The notes: generated from the sequence alone by a model not told the origin. Positions 1 through 6,494 are shown, counted from the first letter of the stretch. The stretch: DNA of 11,362 bases from Treponema sp. (GCA_031268125.1 JAIRXT010000043.1:1-11362), one strand, 5' to 3'. Program-made: numbers and translations.

Positions 1-597
1 TTCTTCCCCACCACCAACAAGGACCTTGAAGCAAGCTTCAAGTACATCGACTACATCAACACGCCGGAAGGCATGACCCTGGCCGAGTACGGTATTGAAG
101 GCCAGACCTTTGTCCGCAATGCCCAGGGCCAGCCCCGGCTTATCTCCAGCTTCCTGGATCGCAAACGCCGCGGTGATGCCACCTGGGAAGATGAACTGCG
201 GGAAGTTGGCGGTTTTGGTTATATTTCCGGCCGTCTCTGGTACGGCAATATGAAGCTGGACTGGTTTGGTGAAGATGGTGTAGGCAACGCCGATGCCGCG
301 GTACAGGAACTTGAAGATTATAAATTACTGCGCCCTGCCCGGCAGCTCCCCGGCTATGCCCTTTCCGCATTTGAAGGCGAGTTCCCGGAATATTCGGCCG
401 TCAGCAGAATCGCCTTTGAGGGAGATATCGAAAAGACCTACCGTGAGCGGGCCTATTTCGCCAGCACCGAAGCCGAAGCACGCCAGATTCTCCAATCCTA
501 TCAAACCTACCTGCAAACCCAGGAGAACGGGATCTTTATGCGCTTCCTGGACTTCCTGGCAGAAAAGGCAAAGACCCGCAACGACATCGCATTCTAA
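1..597 (+). CDS. Extracellular solute-binding protein of a sugar-type ABC importer, C-terminal part
   Basis: The reading frame is open from base 1 to a TAA at 595-597, giving the last 198 residues; the start lies outside the window. The opening residues (FFPTTNKDLEASFKYIDYIN, then TPEG) match the stretch where large LplA/YtcQ-type binding proteins carry a helix of the form LDY-(M/I)-N-(T/S)-EEG, followed by YGIEGQTF. This family sits outside the membrane and delivers oligosaccharides to permeases of the LplB/LplC class. The C-terminal tail (KAKTRNDIAF) lacks the Asp-Trp-rich final helix of the longer relative at 6495-8108, so this is a divergent member. It is convergent with flaB. The substrate cannot be read from the sequence. 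Family call is fairly sure; exact subfamily is inference. Confidence 0.75.
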   Translation, partial: FFPTTNKDLEASFKYIDYINTPEGMTLAEYGIEGQTFVRNAQGQPRLISSFLDRKRRGDATWEDELREVGGFGYISGRLWYGNMKLDWFGEDGVGNADAAVQELEDYKLLRPARQLPGYALSAFEGEFPEYSAVSRIAFEGDIEKTYRERAYFASTEAEARQILQSYQTYLQTQENGIFMRFLDFLAEKAKTRNDIAF

Positions 598-620
598 AAC
601 AGTATTTGTAACGTGAGTTT

Positions 621-652
621 AAAAAAAGCCGTTCCGGTCAAACCGGAACGGC
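621..652 (-). terminator. Rho-independent terminator of flaB
   Basis: A perfect 11-bp stem (628-638 with 642-652, arm GCCGTTCCGGT) closes a 3-base loop. Read on the minus strand it is followed at once by seven T (621-627). It lies 25 bases past the flaB stop. On the plus strand the hairpin is followed by GTCTTCCC, without a U run, so it would serve the converging plus-strand gene poorly. Confidence 0.9.
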
Positions 653-676
653 GTCTTCCCGAAAACGGCTCCTGTT

Positions 677-1537
677 TTACTGGAGAAGCTGAAGAACTGA
701 CTGGCCTCTCTGGTTGGCCTGGGCAAGCATTGCGGTACCGGACTGGCTGAGGATCTGGTTTTTGGTGTACCCAACCATCTCATTCGCCATGTTGGTATCG
801 CGGATGCGGGATTCGGAAGCCTGCATATTTTCGGCTCCCACATCCAGGCCGCGGACCACGTGTTCCAAACGGTTTTGGTAGGCGCCAAGATCGGATCTTT
901 GCTTGTTGATGACCTTGATTGCCTGATCGAGGGTTCCAATGGCACGGTTGGAGCTGTCCAGGCTGGACAGTGAAAGAATCGAATCATCGCCAACGTTGCG
1001 GATACCGAGACCCTTTGCAGTCATGGTACCGATGAATACCTGTTCCCGCTGATCCATGTTGGCGCCGACATGGAACCACATAGAGGCGGTAACCACATTT
1101 TCCCCGCTAACCCGCGCAAAGCGGCCGGTCATCAGATTCATTCCGTTAAACTGTGCATGGGAGGCAATCCGATCCACTTCGTCAATGAGGGCGGAAACTT
1201 CAATCTGGATATACATCCGGTCCTCGTCGGTGTAAATACCATGTGCGGACTGAACCGCCAGTTCACGCAGGCGCTGTACAATATCTTCGGTTTCCTGGAG
1301 GTAACCTTCCGTGGTTTGAATAAACGAAATACCGTTTTGGGCGTTAGTAGACGCCTGGTTCAAACCGCGAATCTGGCTGCGCAGTTTTTCGGAAACCGCC
1401 AGCCCCGAAGCATCGTCCCCCGCGCGGTTGATGCGTAATCCGCTGGACAATTTCTCCATGTTCTTATCCAGATAATTCTGGGTAACTTTGAGAGACCTGT
1501 CCGCGAACATCGCGCTTAAGTTGTGATTGATGATCAT
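677..1537 (-). CDS. flaB: Flagellin FlaB, core protein of the periplasmic flagellar filament
   Basis: The product is 286 residues, the usual size of spirochaetal FlaB. It contains only the D0/D1 coiled domains, without the variable D2/D3 insert of enterobacterial flagellins. The N-terminus (MIINHNLSAMFA), the flagellin core KLSSGLRINRAGDDASGLAVSE, and the C-terminal blocks with ESRIRDTNMA and QSGTAMLAQAN are all diagnostic. FlaB subunits assemble into the filament inside the periplasm, and spirochaetes often carry several paralogues; which one this is cannot be told here. The ATG at 1537 has a good ribosome site (GGGAG, six bases upstream). The gene is monocistronic: it has its own sigma-28-type promoter (1687-1713), a leader of about 140 bases and a strong terminator (621-652). 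The neighbouring lpt genes are not motility genes. Confidence 0.97.
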   Translation of the reverse strand: MIINHNLSAMFADRSLKVTQNYLDKNMEKLSSGLRINRAGDDASGLAVSEKLRSQIRGLNQASTNAQNGISFIQTTEGYLQETEDIVQRLRELAVQSAHGIYTDEDRMYIQIEVSALIDEVDRIASHAQFNGMNLMTGRFARVSGENVVTASMWFHVGANMDQREQVFIGTMTAKGLGIRNVGDDSILSLSSLDSSNRAIGTLDQAIKVINKQRSDLGAYQNRLEHVVRGLDVGAENMQASESRIRDTNMANEMVGYTKNQILSQSGTAMLAQANQRGQSVLQLLQ

Positions 1538-1680
1538 TATTCACTCCCTTGGTATTTTCAGCGCGTGCCGTCCCCTGACGGCCTCACCGCTGCGGCATCC
1601 CTGCCGCCGGCATTACTGCCGGAAGTCCTTCCCCAAAAAACGCCAGGAGGCCCAACGGGCGCATAACATTCTTCGGTTCA
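1538..1680 (-). promoter_or_regulatory. flaB 5' leader with consecutive small hairpins, possible CsrA target
   Basis: Between the predicted transcription start (about 1680) and the flaB ATG the minus strand can form hairpins in series: 1621-1632 (GGAA-GGAC-TTCC), 1607-1622 (CCGGCA-GTAA-TGCCGG), 1592-1607 (GCGGCA-GGGA-TGCCGC) and 1567-1582 (GCCGTC-AGGG-GACGGC). Neighbouring arms touch or overlap by one or two bases, so adjacent stems compete at their edges. Two loops carry GGA, and CAGGGATG in the 1592-1607 hairpin matches the CsrA core CARGGAUG. A further GGA lies in the ribosome site (AAGGGAG, 1544-1550). CsrA control of flagellin translation is known in Borrelia burgdorferi and Bacillus; its use here is inference. 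A T6 run (minus strand, 1635-1640) follows a weak 4-bp stem and could be a weak attenuator. Confidence 0.5.
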
Positions 1681-1686
1681 TTTTAA

Positions 1687-1713
1687 ATATCGGATTTTAG
1701 GATTTTGACTTTA
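1687..1713 (-). promoter_or_regulatory. Sigma-28 (FliA/WhiG type) promoter of flaB
   Basis: On the minus strand, TAAA (1710-1713, within CTAAAGTC) is followed by 16 bases and then CCGATAT (1687-1693). The enterobacterial sigma-28 consensus is TAAA-N15-GCCGATAA, so both boxes and the spacing fit; the base before CCGATA is T instead of G. The predicted start is near 1680, about 140 bases before the flaB ATG. The position directly upstream of a flagellin gene supports the call. Confidence 0.8.
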
Positions 1714-1773
1714 GCTAAAACGGTAGATGATTGCGGGTAATCGCGGAATAATTTTGCAGGCGGGATATACGGG

Positions 1774-1793
1774 AAAAATTCGCCGGGAACCGG
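1774..1793 (-). terminator. Weak terminator candidate after lptB
   Basis: Just past the lptB stop, the minus strand has CCGG-TTC-CCGG (1783-1793) followed by CGAATTTTT. The stem is only four pairs, so termination would be inefficient. No better hairpin exists between lptB and the flaB promoter. Confidence 0.3.
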
Positions 1794-1796
1794 AGT

Positions 1797-2918
1797 TTAC
1801 ATTTTGAAATCACTGCCCAAATAAACTTCCCGTACCATTTCATTATTCAGTATCTCCTCCCGTCCGCCGCGGGCGGCAATGGAACCATCGGCAATAATAA
1901 AGGCTTCGGTGGTAATCTCCAGGGTATCCCGGACATTGTGATCGGTAATCAGCACCCCAATGCCCTTTTCCGCAAGGCCGCGGATGATCTGTTTAATCTC
2001 GTAAACCGCTATCGGATCGATCCCCGCAAAGGGCTCGTCCAGATGCAGAAATTTTGGTTCCGTTGCCAGGGCCCGGGCAATTTCTGTACGCCTCCGTTCA
2101 CCGCCGGAAAGGGTAAATCCGTATTGCCTGCGCAGTTTTGTAATGCCGAATTCCTCCAGCAGGGCTTCCTGCCGCCGTTTTTTTTCGGCCTTGTTTATAT
2201 CCCGGCGGCTTTCCAGAATGGCCCATATATTCTGCTCCACGGTGAGCTTGCGGAAAATAGAAGCCTCCTGGGGAAGGTACGCAATGCCCTGGCGGGCCCT
2301 GCGGAACATGGGCTTGGAGGTAATATCAACCTGATCCAGGTAAACAAGCCCCGCTGTCGGCCGGTAGAAACCCACAATCATATAAAAAATAGTGGTCTTG
2401 CCCGCCCCGTTGGGCCCCAGCAGTCCCGCCACTTCGCCATTATGCATAGAAAAATTAACACCCCGGACCACTTCTTTCCGGCCGAATTTTTTACGGAGAT
2501 CCTTTACGGCAAGGACGTGCATGCCAACCCCCGGGGGGGGGCTTTCCGGCTTTTCCGGCTCAAAACCGGGAGCGTCCCGGTTGTCTTCGTCAGGGGATTC
2601 CAGCGACACATTTAAATACTGGCGCCGGCCGTCGGCATTCAGGACTTCCGCCCTGATATGGCCTTCCGTGTCGCAGGAGATGATCATCTCGATAGACGGC
2701 TCTCCCTGCGACTTCTCCCCGATATTTTCAACCACCATGCTGCCAATGTACTGGGCGTCGGCAGCGGTTTTGGTATAACTGCGGTATAAATCTATCTGCA
2801 CATTCCGCTGTTTATCGTGGGCGGTAGTAAGCACGAGCCGTTTTTTGGCGTTTGAATTTTCATCGATGATTGAATAGAACTCCCCATTAGCAATTTTTAT
2901 GCCAATAGTTGCCGCCAT
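1797..2918 (-). CDS. lptB: LptB, ATPase of the lipid-export complex, with an N-terminal Hsp70-like substrate-binding domain
   Basis: The product has 373 residues; typical LptB has about 240. Residues 133-373 are a complete LptB-type ABC ATPase: Walker A GPNGAGKTT (168-176), Q-loop YLPQEASIF (Q217), signature LSGGERRR (270-277), Walker B FLHLDEPFAGID (290-301) and H-loop histidine 327. LptB powers LPS or lipid transfer from the inner membrane through LptC and LptA. Residues 5-108 align by eye with the substrate-binding beta domain of DnaK: (I/L)GI at the start, TT-x2-D-x-Q-x2-V-x-I near residues 31-43, G near 59, and PSIEMIISCDTEGHIRAEV matching PQIEVTFDIDADGILHVSA. No Hsp70 ATPase domain is present. 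An acidic, Pro-rich linker (109-132) joins the halves at a C9 tract. ATG at 2918 has a strong ribosome site (AAGGAG, eight bases away). An internal ATG at 2520-2522 could start a normal-sized LptB. Confidence 0.92.
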   Translation of the reverse strand: MAATIGIKIANGEFYSIIDENSNAKKRLVLTTAHDKQRNVQIDLYRSYTKTAADAQYIGSMVVENIGEKSQGEPSIEMIISCDTEGHIRAEVLNADGRRQYLNVSLESPDEDNRDAPGFEPEKPESPPPGVGMHVLAVKDLRKKFGRKEVVRGVNFSMHNGEVAGLLGPNGAGKTTIFYMIVGFYRPTAGLVYLDQVDITSKPMFRRARQGIAYLPQEASIFRKLTVEQNIWAILESRRDINKAEKKRRQEALLEEFGITKLRRQYGFTLSGGERRRTEIARALATEPKFLHLDEPFAGIDPIAVYEIKQIIRGLAEKGIGVLITDHNVRDTLEITTEAFIIADGSIAARGGREEILNNEMVREVYLGSDFKM

Positions 2919-2994
2919 CGGTTTTGCTCCTTTCCAATCAGGTTTGGGCCGCGCCGGGTTGGTTTACCGGCCGGACATCTTGTATTTTGAGCGC

Positions 2995-3606
2995 CTAATT
3001 CTTGATGGAACCGGACACCGTCCCTTCCATAGTAACATCGTTGGTGTCCAGGTCCACCCGGATACGATCCGCCCTGAATTCATCATCCTTTTTGAAGACC
3101 ACCGGAAACCCCGAAAGGTCCAGCAATTTTTCCTGCCGCCGGTACACCCCATAATCGGAGCGGCAGACCATATCGTCCTTAAAAAGCCGGACTCCGATTT
3201 GAAAAACCACTACTTCCGCCTGTTCATCGTATTCAACAAAACGGCCCCGGGTAACAATCTCGTTTTTCCGGTCCTCCAGTGTTGAATTGCCTTCCAGCCG
3301 GGCAATTTTGAGCTTCCGGTCGTAGCGGAGCCGGTCGGCCTTAAAGGAGATTTGTTTTTCCTCATCCAGGCCGGTAACGCTGCCGGAACAGTCGATGAAC
3401 TGGTTGTCATCCCCCTGTATCTCGATTCTGCCGGCCCGCAGCAACAGGTTGTCGGACTTGACTTCGGCATTTCCTACCAGCACGGTAATTTCCCGGCCGG
3501 AGGACCGGCTGCCGGACATACGATCCGCCCTAAAGGTGAAGGTATCGGCGCCGGCCAGCCCTGCGGCGCAAAGCAGCACAGCCAAAACCCGGAACAAGCC
3601 GCCCAT
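2995..3606 (-). CDS. lptA: LptA/OstA-like periplasmic lipid-transport bridge protein
   Basis: The product has 203 residues, close to the usual size of LptA. It begins with a signal peptide (MGGLFRVLAVLLCAAGLAGA, likely cut after A20). The rest consists of short beta-strand repeats of OstA/LptA type, such as TFRADRM, VLVGNAEVKSDNLLLRAGRIEI, SFKADRLRYD and EFRADRIRVD. LptA monomers form a beta-jellyroll bridge that carries lipid across the periplasm. The ATG at 3606 overlaps the lptC stop by one base (TAATG) and has a GGAGG seven bases upstream inside lptC. lptB follows after a 76-base gap. The order lptC-lptA-lptB supports the assignment. Sequence conservation in this family is low, so the call rests on repeat pattern and context together. 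Confidence 0.85.
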   Translation of the reverse strand: MGGLFRVLAVLLCAAGLAGADTFTFRADRMSGSRSSGREITVLVGNAEVKSDNLLLRAGRIEIQGDDNQFIDCSGSVTGLDEEKQISFKADRLRYDRKLKIARLEGNSTLEDRKNEIVTRGRFVEYDEQAEVVVFQIGVRLFKDDMVCRSDYGVYRRQEKLLDLSGFPVVFKKDDEFRADRIRVDLDTNDVTMEGTVSGSIKN

Positions 3607-4208
3607 TACCGGGCCTCCGCGTCATCGTCCTGGCTGTCTTCCCCATCTTCGTAGACGTACACACCATTGATGGAACCGGAGAATTCCCATGTGCGCTTCC
3701 GGGTATTGGCCTTAAAACCAAAGCCCTGGAAACTGGTTCCGTCATCCCGGAAGATCCTCACCGTATCCTCCGGGGCAACGGCAAGCTGCCGTTCTTTGTC
3801 ATTCCAGGAAAGGTTTTCCGCTTCAATGACGATATTTTCAGAATCCACCGAAAGGCTTACCCCGCCGGAAATGCCGATATTCCCCGAATCAAGCTCTATC
3901 CGGGCGGCAGACGCCTGCCCGGTGGAATCGATCCTTTCGCCATGATCGGTGAACTGCTCAAACGAAAAATTCCGCACTTCCATAAATTGCTTTTTCTCGT
4001 AGCGCTCCGCCTGTTCCGCCCGGAAGCGGACCAGGGGGTCCCCATCCCGTATGCGGACATATTCAACCTCGTCCATCACAATATCAGGAAGCCCCGAATC
4101 TTCACTGCCGCTGCCGCCGTAGTCAAAGGAACAGCCCAAGGCAGTGAAACACAAAAGGAACAGTACGGGGGGAAAAAACTTGGAGAAAAAAGGTTTTATC
4201 CCTTCCAT
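3606..4208 (-). CDS. lptC: LptC-like inner-membrane/lipoprotein component of lipid export
   Basis: The product has 200 residues. The N-terminus is a hydrophobic stretch ending in ALGC with cysteine 26, a relaxed spirochaetal lipobox, so the protein is probably lipid-anchored; canonical LptC uses a transmembrane helix. The body has LptC features: a hydrophilic linker, then strand-forming text (DPLVRFRAEQAERYEKKQFM, FEQFTDHGERIDSTGQASAA, and NIGISGGVSLSVDSENIVIE). LptC receives lipid from LptB2FG and passes it to LptA, with which it shares a one-base overlap. The ATG at 4208 has GGAG six bases upstream. The C-terminus is strongly acidic (EDGEDSQDDDAEAR). The family call depends partly on gene order. 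LptF, LptG and LptD are not in this window. Confidence 0.8.
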   Translation of the reverse strand: MEGIKPFFSKFFPPVLFLLCFTALGCSFDYGGSGSEDSGLPDIVMDEVEYVRIRDGDPLVRFRAEQAERYEKKQFMEVRNFSFEQFTDHGERIDSTGQASAARIELDSGNIGISGGVSLSVDSENIVIEAENLSWNDKERQLAVAPEDTVRIFRDDGTSFQGFGFKANTRKRTWEFSGSINGVYVYEDGEDSQDDDAEAR

Positions 4209-4398
4209 TCGGGGCTCCTGTATCCGGTTCTTCCTCCCTACAGGATTCCCGGTGTTTTTTCAATGAGAAAGGCCGTTTTGAGACGGCAGCCTTGAATTTA
4301 GGATAGACTTATTCGACAACCCGAACCCGGCTGGGTTCAGTAAAAAGGGTCGTTGAGCAAGCCCAATCAGCATCTTTATCGGCATATTCGGCGGAATG
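4209..4398 (-). other. pyrG-lptC intergenic region with two small hairpins
   Basis: This 190-base gap has no gene. On the minus strand it holds GAACCC-AGCC-GGGTTC (4323-4338), with no U run after it, and GCCGT-CTCAAA-ACGGC (4272-4287), followed by CTTTCTC. The second could act as a weak terminator or attenuator for pyrG. I could not find a convincing promoter for lptC, so read-through from pyrG is possible. Confidence 0.3.
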
Positions 4399-6036
4399 CT
4401 AAAGGGTTTCCCCGGCGGACAACATCCGTTCCTTGGCGGCGGCGATAAAATCCTGGAACAGGGGGCTGGCCAGGGTGGGCTTGGACTTAAATTCCGGGTG
4501 GAATTGTACCCCCACCCCCCAGGGATGATCCGGCCATTCCGTACACTCCACAAGGCCCCCGTCCGGGGTAAATGCGGCCAGCTTTAACCCGGATTTTGTC
4601 ATATCATCGCGGTATTTGTTGGAAAATTCATAACGGTGCCGGTGCCGCTCCCAGATCTCCGCGGAACCGTAGGCCGCCGTAATCCGGCTTCCTTCCCCCG
4701 CCACGGTCCTGCTGGCCCCCAGCCGCATGGTTCCGCCGTAGTCTTTCACATTTACCTGTTCCGCCAACAGGCTGATCACCGGATGCCGGGTATCTTCGTC
4801 AAATTCGCTTGAATCCGCGTCTTCCCAGCCCAGCACGTTCCGGCCCCACTCAATAACCATGACCTGCATCCCCAGGCAAATGCCGAAATAGGGAACTTTG
4901 TTAAGCCTGGCCCAGGCGGCGGCCTTTACCATGCCGTTGATGCCCCGCTGCCCAAAGCCGCCGGGCACCAGGATGCCGTGGACCGCTCCCCCCCCGGCCC
5001 CCAATGCCGCATCCGGTTCCAGCGCATCTTCCAGCCGGGAGGAATCCACCTTGACCAGTTCTACCTCTACTTCGTTTCCCATGCCCGCATGGAACAGAGC
5101 CTCGTAAACGGATTTATAGGCATCGTGGAGTTCCATGTACTTACCCACAATCCCGATGCGTACCTTACCCCGGCGGGAACGGAATTTTTCCATCATGGAA
5201 ACCCAGGGGCTTAGATTGGCGTGCCGGCTTTCCACCCCCATCTTTTTTAGTACCACCTGATCCAGTTTTTGTGCATGGAAGATCAGGGGAATTTCGTAGA
5301 TTGTGGTATTTACATCGTAGGAACTAAAGACCGAATCACATTCTACATTGGTAAAAAGGGCGATTTTTCTGCGGGTTGCCTCGTCCAGCATCACCGGGGC
5401 CCGGCAGATAAGGATATCCGGCTGAATACCCATCTCCTGCATGGCCTTGACCGAATGCTGGGTCGGTTTGGTCTTGAGTTCCCCCCCGGCTACCGCAGGA
5501 ACCAGGGTAAGGTGAACGGAAATGGCGTTGACCCTGCCATATTCATGGATAAGCTGCCGGGCGGCTTCCAGGAAGGGGATGGACTCGATGTCCCCCACGG
5601 TACCGCCAATCTCCACGATCACCACGTCCACGTCCGCATCTTCCCGGGCAATGCCCTGGATACGGCTCTTTATTTCGTCGGTGATGTGGGGAATAACCTG
5701 GACACAGCGGCCCAGAAAGCGGCCCTCCCGTTCCTTGTTGATAACCTCTTTGTAGATCTGCCCGGTGGTCATCGAACTGGCCCGGGAAAGGGGACTCCTG
5801 GTAAAACGGGCGTAATTCCCCAGGTCCAGGTCTGTTTCCGCCCCGTCATCGGTAACGTAGACTTCGCCATGCTGATAGGGGCTCATGGTACCGGCGTCCA
5901 CATTAATATAGGGATCGCATTTGACCATCCGCACGTTAAGGCCGCGGGCTTCCAACAAAGCCCCCAGGGAGGAGGCGGCTACCCCCTTCCCCAAGCCGGA
6001 CAACACCCCGCCGGAGACAAAAATCAGTTTATCCAT
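4399..6036 (-). CDS. pyrG: CTP synthase (glutamine-hydrolysing)
   Basis: The 545-residue product is full length. It makes CTP from UTP, ATP and glutamine, the last step of pyrimidine nucleotide synthesis. The N-terminal synthase domain shows the P-loop SGGVLSGLGKG (8-18), KCDPYINVDAGTM (39-51) and EIGGTVGDIES (142-152), plus KTKPTQHS (188-195). The C-terminal class I glutamine amidotransferase shows the oxyanion strand VPGGFGQRG (357-365), the nucleophile in GICLGMQ (C387) and the partner residues in QFHPEF (H513 and E515). All key residues are present. The start is fixed by family alignment (MDKLIFVSGGV). No ribosome site lies at the normal distance; a promoter at 6045-6074 suggests a leaderless mRNA. 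It is divergently placed from no gene and is followed by lptC after 190 bases. Confidence 0.98.
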   Translation of the reverse strand: MDKLIFVSGGVLSGLGKGVAASSLGALLEARGLNVRMVKCDPYINVDAGTMSPYQHGEVYVTDDGAETDLDLGNYARFTRSPLSRASSMTTGQIYKEVINKEREGRFLGRCVQVIPHITDEIKSRIQGIAREDADVDVVIVEIGGTVGDIESIPFLEAARQLIHEYGRVNAISVHLTLVPAVAGGELKTKPTQHSVKAMQEMGIQPDILICRAPVMLDEATRRKIALFTNVECDSVFSSYDVNTTIYEIPLIFHAQKLDQVVLKKMGVESRHANLSPWVSMMEKFRSRRGKVRIGIVGKYMELHDAYKSVYEALFHAGMGNEVEVELVKVDSSRLEDALEPDAALGAGGGAVHGILVPGGFGQRGINGMVKAAAWARLNKVPYFGICLGMQVMVIEWGRNVLGWEDADSSEFDEDTRHPVISLLAEQVNVKDYGGTMRLGASRTVAGEGSRITAAYGSAEIWERHRHRYEFSNKYRDDMTKSGLKLAAFTPDGGLVECTEWPDHPWGVGVQFHPEFKSKPTLASPLFQDFIAAAKERMLSAGETL

Positions 6037-6044
6037 GTATTAGC

Positions 6045-6074
6045 ATTATTCCCCGCCCCCCCGTTCCGCGTCAA
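6045..6074 (-). promoter_or_regulatory. pyrG promoter, positioned for a leaderless transcript
   Basis: On the minus strand, -35 TTGACG (6069-6074) and -10 AATAAT (6045-6050) each match five of six consensus bases. The spacer is 18 bases and very G-rich (a G7 and a G4 run). Only eight bases separate the -10 box from the pyrG ATG, so transcription should begin within about three bases of the start codon. Confidence 0.65.
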
Positions 6075-6095
6075 TGACCCCGGCCCGGCAATTCT

Positions 6096-6236
6096 CATTT
6101 TAACCATTCCAAAATGAAAAGAGAGCCGAAACAAGCAACTGGGGTCCAGTTTCGCGAAAGCGAAAAGTGGAAAGAATCTGGGGCGGGGGCCCCGGATTTT
6201 TCCAGCCGGCAGGACCCCGGATGAATTTTTTACAGC
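6096..6236. other. Non-coding stretch upstream of pyrG with small hairpins and a short direct repeat
   Basis: No gene is visible. There is a perfect hairpin with a GNRA loop, TTTCGC-GAAA-GCGAAA (6150-6165), a direct repeat CCCCGGAT at 6190-6197 and 6215-6222, and a CATTTT/AAAATG inverted pair (6096-6101, 6111-6116). The last contains TTCCAAAATG, the same half-site found in the repeat array to the right. Confidence 0.4.
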
Positions 6237-6362
6237 TGAGGCAGTTCCAAAATGTCAAATTTTGGAACTGCAACCTATAAAAACCGCAGTTTTGCAGCCC
6301 GTAGGGCGAAAAACTGCAAGAGCCGGTTACAAAATAACCGATTTTGGAACCGGCTCATCTAA

Positions 6363-6385
6363 GGGAATTTGAGGGGAGGGGGGGG
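6363..6385 (+). other. G-rich tract with G-quadruplex potential
   Basis: The plus strand reads GGG, seven bases, GGGG, A, then eight G. This gives four runs of at least three G with short loops. It lies between hairpin B and the 38-bp palindrome, on the strand complementary to the neighbouring transcripts. Confidence 0.3.
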
Positions 6386-6396
6386 TAAAACAGCAA

Positions 6397-6434
6397 GGCC
6401 AGTAAGACAACCCGGCCGGGTTGTCTTACTGGCC
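6397..6434 (-). terminator. 38-bp perfect palindrome, probable terminator of the ABC importer operon
   Basis: Bases 6397-6415 and 6416-6434 are perfect reverse complements (outer arm GGCCAGTAAGACAACC) with no unpaired centre. In RNA it would form a 17-18 bp stem with a minimal loop. On the minus strand it is followed by TTGCTGTTTTAC, a poor but T-rich tail, about 60 bases past the operon's last stop. A terminator role is plausible; the length and perfection exceed what termination needs. Confidence 0.55.
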
Positions 6435-6494
6435 CATTAACTTACAAACAACTGAGCCGGTTCCAAAATCTGACATTTTGGAACTGCCTCAACT

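Larger units (their letters stand above)
6237..6491. repeat. Array of nested inverted repeats sharing a TTCCAAAAT arm
   Basis: Three hairpins share the arm end TTCCAAAAT and each has a five-base loop: A (6241-6253 with 6259-6271, perfect 13 bp), B (6320-6335 with 6341-6356, 16 bp with one mismatch) and E (6453-6469 with 6475-6491, inner 10 bp perfect). A fourth, unrelated stem is GCAGTTTT (6286-6293) with AAAACTGC (6310-6317), with an inner GCCC-GTA-GGGC. The left flank and arm of A (6237-6257) recur perfectly inverted at 6471-6491, 21 bases. The right arm of B (6340-6357) recurs inverted at 6453-6470, 18 bases. Hairpin E is therefore a hybrid of an A-type and a B-type arm. The array ends three bases from the stop codon of the solute-binding protein gene. 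No ORF lies inside it and no clear target duplication is seen. Confidence 0.85.

Noticed and set aside
1..660. The two solute-binding protein genes at the left and right as copies flanking a mobile island
   Set aside because: Their C-terminal sequences differ clearly, and no matching boundary repeats were found around the flaB-lpt-pyrG block.
4209..4398. A promoter for lptC
   Set aside because: I tried TTGGGC, TTGTCG and TTCGGG as -35 boxes, but none has a matching -10 at 16-18 bases.
6029..6046. Five-codon leader ORF (MLIHG) overlapping the pyrG start, with GGGG upstream
   Set aside because: The predicted transcription start lies downstream of its ATG, which is part of the -10 box, so it would not be in the mRNA.
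5269..6117. Plus-strand open frame of 282 codons opposite pyrG
   Set aside because: It lies antisense to a fully conserved CTP synthase and its translation is rich in Gly, His and Pro without any family motif; it is a mirror effect of the pyrG codon bias.
6237..6491. Integron attC sites or a CRISPR array
   Set aside because: There are no GTTRRRY/RYYYAAC core sites, no regular spacers and no integrase or cas genes; the repeats are inverted, not direct.
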